From contig NC_092189.1 of assembly GCF_043641665.1 (NCBI RefSeq), forward strand, positions 11,246,333 through 11,310,332: DNA of 64,000 bases, written 5' to 3'. Shown here in pieces: positions 1-10,902 of this stretch; positions within the stretch are counted from its first letter, which is position 1; the number at the start of each line of letters is the position of its first letter. The position numbers were made by a program, and so were the translations under genes. This DNA comes from Enoplosus armatus. Taxonomy: Eukaryota; Chordata; Actinopteri; Centrarchiformes; Enoplosidae. The notes below the pieces were generated by a model, which was not told where the DNA came from, made no database searches, and worked only from the letters and a program-made list of their open reading frames with translations.

Positions 1-1988
1 GCAGCCGTCACATTAATAAGACTTTTTTTTCTCAGGAGACATTTTGATTAGTAGCACAGGTGTTAAAAATGACATTAACGATGTCCCAGTAAGCAACGGC
101 AATGTGCCAGCATGCACAGTACCAGGACCCTGAAACTGAAACAGATAAAAGGAATTTAGCCACCATGAATTTTATCATTTTCACCTGTGCTTTTTTGACA
201 TGTCAAACTGTCTTTCGTGAAAAATGTCTGTTTATGGATAGATTTTTAAACAAGTTCTTAAAGGACAAAGATGGGGTACAGTATAATATCTCATAACATG
301 AGTATGGTAATGTTGGAAAATGTTCATTGTAAGTATTGTTAAACAGTGCATAAATGTACTAGACATTACATCACATTTATTGAACAAGATGGATGTCTGA
401 GACGGTATTAATTGGGAACCCCAACAATTACAGACAGTTTAACAGTTTAACAGTTAATTGAATAAATAAATATGACAAATCCAAATAATTAAATCCTTTT
501 GGAGACTTCCTTTTTTTTTCATTTGCCTGGTCAAACTTTCCTGAGAGGTGGCGTTTGTGGGGGGACCTGGACTCATGACTTCAGTATATCTGAAATCCTG
601 GCTGCGGCTATTAGCAGGACCTTTTCCTGATTGGTGGGCTGCAGGGCTTTCAGGAGCCAGTGAAGTTTAAAACAGAGTTTAATCTTATCTTTGCAGTATT
701 ACATTAAAAAAGAACTAGTAAAAGTGAGAGTATTAAATCACCAATGGAGCCAGTCTTACTTCTACACCCCGCTTTTAAATATAGGTTCTTGTGTATGTGT
801 TAGAGGCACAGACTGCATGAAGAGGGAACTGTATTTTTGAAATGCCATTTCAAAACCAGTGCACACTTCACAAGAAGTTTCAAATTGTAGCAATGCTAAA
901 ATATAAATACCTGAAGGAATATGTATTGAATACCTTGATTCCTAAAATCAATAATTTGTAGAGATTCTGTTCACAGAGTGAAGGAATATCTTATTTTCAA
1001 ATGAAGTTTCTGCATAGTCATGAATAAGGCAGAGACCACCGGGCTTCATGACAGTGTCTAATTAAAAATTAACCGACATTTTGCCATTAATTCCTAGACT
1101 TCTTGCTTCTCTCTCATACACAATTTCTCCGAGGACACATGAATGTTTGTTGCATCTAGTTAAGGTTTCTCAGGATTAGAGTGCCAGCTCAGTTTTTAGT
1201 TTAAATGTATAATGGGCTGTGGGGTGTTGTGTTGAATGAGGAGACTGTGCTTTAACCAGGAAAAGGGTAGTACTGATCTATTTATCTTCCTAGATGGATA
1301 AAGGCCTCACTCGTGGGTTCAGGGGTTGATTTAGTAAACCGTCCAGAGCTCATCCGTCACTCTGCAGGACAGTTTGGCTTTTCTTTCCTCTGCCCATGGG
1401 TCAAACAGTGACGCACGCCCGACTCTTACTGGCAACGCACACTCTTCCAGTCAGACGGGGCTTAACGGGGGGCTGGAGGGGGAAGATCTGCAGTTGTGAA
1501 ATCAAATTAAACTTGGAATAATTCACTCCTTGACCTGTTTCCATGGTGACACAGTCATCATGTCTTTTACTTACCACCCTCCTCCGGCAAATAAGTCTAG
1601 CCTGCAGTAGTTGGTAATGTTAGCAAGATCTCTGCACTGCCAAATAATGTTTGCTGATTCGCCTGGGGCCAAATTTGTCTGGGCAATATGGAAAACATCG
1701 AGTTGAGCTGGAAACAGAGTCCCACTAGGCCTGACTAATTGAGCAGTTTGTTTTTACCCATGTTTCAGTCTGTACTCGAGTTCTCAAGTTTGAGAAATTT
1801 AAAGCAGGGAGGGGACTTAATAAGTGCTAAGCAATTTCTGAAATGTCATTTGCTCTTTTTTAAGAAAAAAAAAAAATTCTAAACCATTTCTACCGTGTCC
1901 CTGGAGTTTAAGACTTTCAGGCTACCTGCTTGTTCACAAACAAATGGGCTTCCAGCAAGTGGGTAGAGGAGCTTTGTATTATTGAAGG
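1..1988. other. Upstream intergenic sequence, no gene seen
   Basis: AT-rich sequence without a coding frame that resembles a protein. It may hold distal regulatory sequence of bicc2, but nothing specific can be shown. Confidence 0.5.
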
Positions 1989-2905
1989 CAGTGGTGGAAA
2001 GCAACTAAGTACATTTACTCAAGTACTTTAATTAAGTACACTTTACTTGTACAGTATTTGTACTCTACTAGTATTTAATTGGATGCTACTTTATACTTTT
2101 ACTCCACAACATTTTTCTGACAGCGGTAGTTACTTTTCATGTTAAGATGTGATAAAAAAAAACATATGATAAGCTTATAAATACAACCCATGGTCAGAGA
2201 TTAAAGCCGTGGTTACAAACCATTTTAGCTTGTGACCCTCAACTGAAAAACAGTGCCATGTCACGTTTCTATGAGTTCAAAAAATTGAAAGTCTCTACAC
2301 ACGTTAATATGTTACAGGCGCATCGGGGAAGAGCACAATTTAAATAAAATTGAGGCACACTGTCTCACTCACGTTGTAAATGAATAAATATTCCGGCAGT
2401 AAGCGAGACGATGAGCAGATGTCTACGAGTTGTTAGCAGTCACACCGAAGAGTGATTTCCCCTCTAAACTTCTTAGAGGGTATCATTTAATTAATTGTGA
2501 AGGTCGAGGCCCAAAGAGGTAAAATTGTTATAATAATACACATTTGTATAGAGGACCTTTTTGTTTTCTTTTTCTTTCACTTCTTAATAATCTCAGATTT
2601 ATGTTGTGAGCTTTTGGAGGGGGCCCGACCCCCCAGGGGGAACTAAATACATACATTTGTTAAAACTAGTTACAGATCGACTACCTACAACAGTAAAATA
2701 CTACTATTGAAGTTAACAATCTAATAATGTAATTTATAATAATATATCAGTCACAGAAACACGTACTTTCATGATTTTGCTACTTTAAGTACATTTTGCT
2801 GATAAGACTTTGAATGCAGCACTTTGACTTGTCACAGAGTATTTTATCATTGCTGTATTGGTACTTTTACTCAAGGAAAGGACATGAGAGCTTCTTCCAC
2901 TCCTG
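1989..2905. mobile_element. hAT-type non-autonomous DNA element
   Basis: The left end CAGTGGTGGAAAGCAACTAA and the right end CTTCTTCCACTCCTG are imperfect inverted termini of a very common teleost element. That family is rich in 'tactttactcaagtac'-like motifs. The flanks attgaagg (1981-1988) and actggagg (2906-2913) look like an 8-bp target duplication with two changes, as in hAT insertions. There is no transposase. Confidence 0.75.
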
Positions 2906-3042
2906 ACTGGAGGCTTTTTTATCCCAAGCATTGTTGCGAGCTCCCCCTTCACACAAACACCACACTCACTGCTGCGATACACCCCTCCACTCCCTTCACC
3001 CCGACCTCTGGAATCTCAAGCCGTCGTACTTCTCATTCAGAG

Positions 3043-3060
3043 GAGGGGGGGGGGGGGGGG
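3043..3060 (+). repeat. Poly-G run
   Basis: About 17 consecutive G residues after a GA-rich lead. Such a run can form a G-quadruplex and is prone to length error. Confidence 0.7.
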
Positions 3061-3099
3061 CGAACGGACGTGCGGTGGAACCCAACTGGATGACCCGTT

Positions 3100-3142
3100 T
3101 ATTTTGTTAGCTGTGCGTGCTGGTGTGAGAATGGTTTATGGG

Positions 3143-3177
<35 letters not shown>

Positions 3178-3512
3178 ATCTTGTCTTATCACAGGCCTTC
3201 ACTATCTATCCACATAATCTGTTGAATTGAGGATTATAGAGGATTTGTTCACAGCAGAGTGTAGATTTTGTTTGTCTGCCTGGAAATGACCTGTGTTATA
3301 GTAAAGAAGTGACATCTTCGCAATGCAAGGCCTTAGCAGCAAATCCTCCAAGCCTCAAACAGCTTGAAGAGAGAGAAAGAGTTAGACTTGAGTACTAAAT
3401 TAAGTGAAGGGGCGGGGGATTTAAAGAAAAAGGCAAAGGGGGTGTTTCTTGCCCCTCTCTCCCCTTTTCTCTCTCCCTGCCGGTCTCCTTGGTCACACAC
3501 ATGCACACATCC

Positions 3513-3546
<34 letters not shown>

Positions 3547-3573
3547 AAACAGTGACGAAGGCTCAGTCCTGCT
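3100..3573 (+). promoter_or_regulatory. Probable 5'UTR/promoter region of bicc2
   Basis: Directly upstream of the start codon. A GC-box-like GGGGCGGGG lies at 3409-3417, a (TG)n run at 3144-3175 and a (CA)n run at 3514-3540. There is no clear TATA box, and the transcription start cannot be fixed from sequence. A non-coding first exon further upstream is possible. Confidence 0.35.
3514..3540 (+). repeat. (CA)n microsatellite just upstream of the bicc2 start codon
   Basis: About 13 CA units ending 33 nt before the ATG at 3574. It probably lies in the 5'UTR, though the transcript start is unknown. Confidence 0.85.
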
Positions 3574-3841
3574 ATGGCCACCACCACCACCGAGGAGAGC
3601 TCTCCGGTCCCGGCCACCACAGCACCCCAGCAGCCTGACTTGGAAACTAGCGTAGAACCCGGCTCAGCAGCAAAGCCTGAGCCCAGCGAGGCCCAACGTG
3701 ACAGAGAGGATGAGGAAGAGGAGGAAGGGGGAGGAAGCTCTGTGCTGGGGCAGGAGAACGCAAGTCAGCCGAGTTTGGACCCGGAGTGGGTGGAGGAGAG
3801 GTTCAGGATTGACAGGAAGAAGCTGGAGAACATGTTGTACG
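3574..3841 (+). CDS. bicc2: bicc2 coding exon 1
   Basis: Residues 1-89 plus one base. It has a Thr/Pro/Glu-rich acidic start, then the family motif PEWVEERFRIDRKKLENML. The donor is g|gtgagt. The ATG at 3574 is the first in frame with the conserved motif and has a good Kozak context. Confidence 0.88.
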
Positions 3842-6800
3842 GTGAGTGAGCTGAGATGTTAAATGCTCATATTACTGTCAACACCAGCACCTGAACTCTG
3901 TGGTTTTCCTCTGGCACTGTTATCAACTTCATTCTCACATTCTTCTCTATAAGCCGCTTTTTCCTGAAAGTAATTCTGTTTTTGATGCCTATCATGGCTT
4001 CCCTGTGTGCTCCTCGTCTCTTATCTACCTGACCCTGTGTGTCTGTCAGGGCCTCCAGCTGGCTGCAGCCTTGTTGCCACCATCAGTATAACTGCCATCC
4101 ACTAAACTCCTGTTGCTATATCGCCATGATTTATGACCTGCAATGGATAATGCATTCAAAAGTCTTTTTTGCTATTATCATTCCTGTCTGGGAAGCAGAG
4201 GTGACTGCCTCTGTTACTTATCGCTGCTTGGCAGGTTTATGACAAATGCCTCCCCTGTGTTACTGGGGAAACTCTCTCTGACAGTGTGCTTCCCCTGTTT
4301 GTCCTCACGTACACTCTTGATGGGAAAGCTTGAGTGAATTCAGCTCCAATAACTGTGGGTTGTTTTAATGTGTGCGCAGGTGGGACTATGCTGTTGCGGC
4401 TGTTTGAGCAGCCTCAGTCAGGCGGTAAACTCTGTATCTCATCCCTTTAGGTGATAATCTGTCAGGCTGCACTTGAGACTCCACTCTGATAGGCTGAGGA
4501 GCGCTCTGTTTTTTGGTTTTTACGCATTCCTTCTTGATTTTGCAGTTATTTCATTTTTTGGTCAAGTGGGAGGTCTTTGCGTCAGCAAATGCCATTGATG
4601 AGATTAGCTGTCTCTAGGCTAATTTGTGGTTGCCCCCCCAACCACCACCTTCTCTCTCCACCCCATACTGTTCTCTTCCCATTCCTCAGCTCTGGCCAGC
4701 GTAACCCATAGTGATGAGGGGGGTTGAGGGCGTTCCTGAGTCCCCCCTGTACCCTGTAAATGTCACCGTGGAGCGATGGCCTTTTAAAATTGTTTATGTT
4801 CCCGGCAGCCTCTTGTTCCAGTTGCTTGGCAAATTTCAGCAAAGTCAATATTTAAATGTTGACTTTACACACATGCTCGATATTGAACTTGTGTTGTAAA
4901 CAGAGGAATATTGTGCTGCTGACCAACACAACGTGACAAATCACACTGCAGGATTTTTAAAAAATGTGTCTTCATCTGTCTGTTCTTTATGTTTGCATGC
5001 TGTGTGTCTTTCAGCTCCAAAGCACGGAGATGGTGAGACAGGAGAGGAGTTTTTTGAGAGAGTAAGTAGAGCTCCACACCGGGAAACGTGTTATTCATAA
5101 ACCAAAAGATGAAGCAAACAAGACAATGTAGCTGCTCTCCTCAGTGATAATCATCAGTGCAGAAAGCCTACTGGTTCAATGTAGCTTACAGATCAGCGAG
5201 AGCCACCGTTTTAACATTTGTTCCATACGCTGCATGCAGTGATTACTGGTTTTATGGAGGTGATAATTACCGTCTTTGAAATGCAAATGAGGCTTTGTAT
5301 TCTTAGATGGAGGAGATCTCTGTGTGTCTTCTGATTGTATGTGTGATTTGTGTGTGTGTGCATCTTTGTGGCATACAATGACAGCTCCCTCTTTTTTCTC
5401 ACTCTCTATTGTGTGTGCTTCCACAGGTGATGAGAGAAACCGACACTCAGGTGAAATGGCCGTCCAAGCTGAAGATTGGAGCCAAGTCAAAGAAAGGTGA
5501 CAGATTCTTGATATTTCAGTCACACCAAATCAGTGCTGAGTTTCGTCTCCTTCCTGTCGCATGGCTTTCTATGTTCCCACAAATTGGTTTATCATTTCCC
5601 ATTAACTGTAACATCCTCAAATCTGAAAACTGAACACCTATTTCCATCTAGATCCACATGTGAAGGTAGAAGGGAAGAGAGCCAATGTTCTGAAAGCCAA
5701 AAAGAAGATACTAGAAGTGCTGGAAACCAGGGTGAGGGCTCTGGTACTTGATTTTCACAATTTGCCTGAACAATAATGTCAGCAATATGCAGATGAAGAC
5801 ATGTTTTCTACTTTGCTACTACTTCCCTTCAAATAATTATTGTAAGTATTGAAAAGTTATCTGCACAAATGACACCACTGTTTACATAAAATCCAGGTGA
5901 ACAAGGTGACTCTAAAGATGGACGTGGCCTACACAGAGCACTCCCACGTGATTGGGAAAGGTGGTGGAAACATCAAAAAAGTGATGGAGGTCACATCTTG
6001 TCACATCCATTTCCCTGACTCCAACCGCCACAACGCTACTGGAGAGAAAAGCAACCAGGTAACACTAACTATGGTGGCTTTTTAGTGAGCCACTAACTAT
6101 TATGTTGACAATGAAGGAACTGAAAACAATCTTATTTAAAATCCATTTATTGTTTTCAAAATTGAACAGGTCTCCATCGCTGGGCCTATAGAGGGAGTGG
6201 AGGAAGCCAGGAGGAGGATAAGAGTGAGTGGTCAATGTGTGATCTGAGCAGAGACTACCCAGGATAGATTTCTATTTGTCTCAAAACTCAATTTCTTCAC
6301 TCCTGTCAAGACACAGCGATCAATAGAGTGATTAATAGAAAGTCTGACACAAAGACTACAGGTATATTTGTCAAAAAGCTGCTGTCTGTTTCACATCTCT
6401 TTATTTCCCCCTCCTCTGTGCGTCTCCTCTCCTGCACATCACACTCGTTCCCTTGTTTCCCTTTCAAACGTCCTTGTCCTAGGACCTGCAGCCTTTGTCC
6501 TTGACCTTTGACCTCCCAATCAGCCTGGTGCCCCAGGCTCTGCCAGATGCAGGCTCCCCACTCATCCAACAGGTAGTGCAGACTTTGGGGGTCAGTGTGA
6601 GCTTCAGGGCCATGCCGCCCCATCCTCAGGCACAACCTGCCTTCTGTGAGAGCTGCTGCACCGTCTGGGGCCTGCAGGGCAACGCAGCTGCTGTCAAGGT
6701 TAGTGTCAAACTTTTTAGAGATTTTAATCCATTTTAAGGTTTACACACATTAGAATAAGTTGTAGTTAATGTGTATCATATAACATCATGTTGTGTCATG

Positions 6801-9481
6801 TATGTTTTCATCATCATCTGGCAGAAGGCGACCTGCATCCTGATGGACCTGCTGCTGGGGTCAGAGGTCACAGGCGGTATAGTGAGCAGCCAGCTGGATG
6901 TCACCTCCCAGCAGCATCTCTTCTTGTTGGGGCAGAATGGAGCTCACTTCCTGAGCGTCATGCACCAGACCCAGACCCAGATCATCCTGCCAGACCTCAG
7001 TGGTCCTCAGAGCCCTCCCTCACTGCTGATCCAGGGCAGCCCTGATGGAGTGTGTCTGGCTCGGCAGCAGCTCATGGTACAGAGGGGTGTTTTGTTTATG
7101 TTGTAAAGAGCAATCCTGACAGACAATCCCCCTCAAGTTTTCTTTATCTGTTGCTATTTTGTGTGTCTTTGTGTGCACGTCTAGGACTGTCTGCCTGTGT
7201 GTTTGATGTTTGACATGCGTGAAGATGGCGAGGCAGATCCTTGTAAACTGGCTCAGATGATGCAAAACCTGGGAGTCTTCATTAGTGTCAAGCCCAAAGT
7301 AAAACAGACCAGCAAGGTACAACTTTATCAGTGTAGCTTTGTTGATTTGTTATTGTTAGAATCAGCCCCATCTGAAAAGAAAGGGTAATTTTGTTGGCTA
7401 CCATGCAATCCCATCTTTTTAAATTCACTTTCAATCTAGGACTACACTGAGTTTGTGATTGCTTATTTAATACGCACTGGATTAAATAAGAAATGTTTAT
7501 TGAAATATTTCTTGGCTGTTCACTTTGACTTTGGAAAAACGGCTCTGCCCTGTGGTCTCACATGCTGTGGTGTGTTGAATACTGATGTGAAACTCTGTAT
7601 TGGTGTATGTCTATCAGTCAGTGGTGGTGAAAGGTCTGGAAAGGAACATCTCCTGTCTTTATGAGGCCCGCCGTCTGCTCCTCGGACTGGATTCCTGTGA
7701 GACTGCCAAGGTAACCGCGATGACCCCTGACCCCAAGTTAACCGGCAGCGGGCTGACCAACTATTGGCTCAACATGTTGCTGCAGCAGCTTCGTCTCTCT
7801 GAGCAGGGTGAGCATGCGCACATATATGTATCTGTGCGGGTGTGTTCCCATACAAATGTCACGGAAACTGAAAAGCCACCATGTTCAGAACTGTATTTAC
7901 TCAAGTACTGTACTTAACACTGTGGTATTGCTATTTTATATTTTTAGTAAAATATCTGAGTACTTTTTTCACCACTGGCAAAAACATATTCAATCAGAAT
8001 AATTTGAAAGATGTTATATTCACATTAGAAGTTGACACATATTGGTTTTAGGTAAAAGACCTTCAAGTTAACAATCTGAAAAGGGAAAAACAAGAATATG
8101 TACAGTAGAGCATCAGTAACTTTTCTCTAAGACTTTTTCTCATTATGGCATGTTACTTCTGCTTCACACCTAATGCTGCATATATGTTACTTTCATTGTG
8201 CAATTTGATTCCTCTGTTCACACACACCATCTGGTGGTTTTATCCAGCACCATTTGTTTGTTTTGGGGTTTTCTGGAGAAGCAGTACTCTGATGTTGTGT
8301 CTAAAGGCCACCAACATAATCACATGTTCTAGATCTGTAATCATCACTGTTCACACATTCTGTCTTTATCAACATGGTAACTTTTCTATATCAGCTATTC
8401 TTTTAAACTTTTTGTAAATAATATTTCTCCCCATTTCTGAAACTTGTATCTTGTGTTTCACCTGTTTTATTCAGTAATACAAACTAATGTGATCTTTTAC
8501 TCAATATTATGTCCCCTCTTGTTGATCAGGCTCTGTACCTGCTCCCTCTGTGCTGACTGGTACTAAGCCTCGCCCCTCTCCTCCCCCAGGTCTCACCCCT
8601 CCGGCTGACGAGGGGAGGACAGGACTGAAGGGAACAGACAGACTGGAGAAGGTTTGTCACAGTTTATAGTCAAACTGCTATCGGCACAAAACAAATCCTT
8701 CCTGATAGATAAACCTCAATAAAAAACAAAACTAAGCATTGAATTCTCTCCTCTTCAGATCCTGGAAAACGAGGACCTGTCTGGCCAATCAGAGGATGAG
8801 AGCTCTCAGGTCGTGGTGATGTCATCGTCTGAGGGGTGTGATGCAGTCAGCAGCATCAGCAGGGTGGGACTGATGGGTCGGAGGGGGAGTCTCCAGGGTC
8901 CTGAAATCACCAAGGTGTTTGTCCAGGGCAGACGCCATTCAACAGGGCAGGCGCTAACATACAGGTGAGCATTCGCAGATACAAACACTTGTTTAATTAA
9001 TGCCCTAAACCAAAACCAAGTAACAACCTAAAGATGACAGGTTGACCTTGTGGGGACTGAGGTTTTGTCAGATGGTAGATGAGTCCTCACACTGACAGAT
9101 TTTTTCCCCCTACAGCGTGATTAACACACACACACACACACACACAGACACACACACACACACACACACACACACCTGTGTCAGATCTGCCGAGAATCCA
9201 CAAATCTTGCTAACACAGAAAACCGAGTTAGAGAAGGGACAGCTTGTTGACCTCATCTATATTTGACTTTCAGTCCTTTTTGTGGTTCTCTGGATAAAAA
9301 CAACTTTGTGGTACTGTGCAATTTTAACGGAGCAGCTCTCCCTTAACACCGTCTATAATTATGTAGCATCAGGACACTATCTCTGAAATCCACTTATAGT
9401 ATGGCTGCTGTTGCTCTAGGGAAAGAAAGATTTGATAAGCTCTCAGATGTTGCTCACAGCCTTCACAGTTTAACCTTTCCA

Positions 9482-9521
<40 letters not shown>

Positions 9522-10868
9522 TGTTTGTGTGTCCTGAATGTGCCAGATTGCTGAACGCAGAGCTTGAGGGAGGGAGGAGTGAGCGGAGGAACAGCCTGAG
9601 GAGAGACGTGACGCTGGCTCAGGATGTTCGTGCTGACTCATCCAAGACTGAGGTGAGTAAAAACAGGAATTGCGGGTCTCTTTTTTTTGTTTGTTTTCTC
9701 ACAAAAGTATGTGCTGCATCTCTGGACAACCTTATTTGGCTACAACTACATCTCAGTGGAAAGACAATCAAGTCTTTTTAAACCTATGAAAGACTTTTGA
9801 CACCAAAGGTGTCGTAGTGTTTTATGTATGAGAGACAGAAAGAGGAGATAACGTCTGCACATCACATTGAAAACAGACTGAAAGCAGCAGGAACATTTTA
9901 TTTGTTGTTTTATGTAACCTATTGATCTGCACATCCCTGACCCTCGGTGCAATTTGATTTTGAGAATCAATTTTTGTGTTTGTTTGCTTCCATTCTTATT
10001 TGTCATCTCTCACTCTCAAAGGTTACTGCACAGAGGATTAACAAGTTTACTGCTTCCACAGCAGCAGGGAGTGTTAGCCCCCCCCCCACCCCCATCCCAC
10101 CCTGCCTGTCCTCAGTAACCACAGAAGAAAATAATTCAATTTCATGCATTATTTACCCGCTCTATTTCCTGTTTGTGCTTTGTAGGATTATGACTATGAG
10201 AAGAAGAAACTGCAGGCAACCAGAGGTTAGTGCTCCTAAATGTTTAATATTCCTTCCTGTCTTACTGTGGTTTCCAGAGCTCTGCAGCAACAACAATGGC
10301 ACTGCAAAGCAAGCATTTCTTTTTTTATTGATCTACTGTATACTGAAAATAAATATATTAAAAACACATTTTGCAGGTGAATTTGGTCCACGTTACTTAC
10401 TGTATATTGTTGTTTTGCTCATCAAATAGCCACCTACAGTGTATATAACCAAGCTGTTGTTTTTGGAGCTGAACAAGGCACAGATTGTAAAAGTACTTTA
10501 ACGCAGCTAAAACACTAAATGAAAAGAATCATTTCGTTTGCTGTAAAAGTGCACATGTTTTGGTCACAATGTCCTTAAAACATGATTTAATGTCATATGA
10601 TTATCCAGGATGAAGTAGCCTTTTTAGTTTTATTCAAGCACGTTATGGAGGCAACACATCAATATCCTGAGCAGAGGTAGGGACTTGATAGAGGGGGGCC
10701 CATTTCAGTGCTGCTCACTGCCAAGACAGCTGATGAAGGGGACCTGTTTATGGGCTGCACTGTGCCAAAGTTATAATAGAGTAGCTCTGGAACTCCCACT
10801 TAATTCACAATACACAATGCAGACAACACGCACACATGCATCCAGATGCAGTTGTGTGTGCACCCTCA

Positions 10869-10902
<34 letters not shown>

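Noticed and set aside
1010..1090. AT-rich block with TAAT motifs that looks like a conserved enhancer
   Set aside because: Conservation cannot be judged from one sequence, so it is not listed as regulatory.
6771..7106. Open frame on plus taken as a whole gene
   Set aside because: Its middle is bicc2 exon 8; the ends are intron read through splice sites.
9369..9641. Minus-strand 90-codon frame over bicc2 exon 13
   Set aside because: THTHTH repeat translation and antisense of a coding exon.
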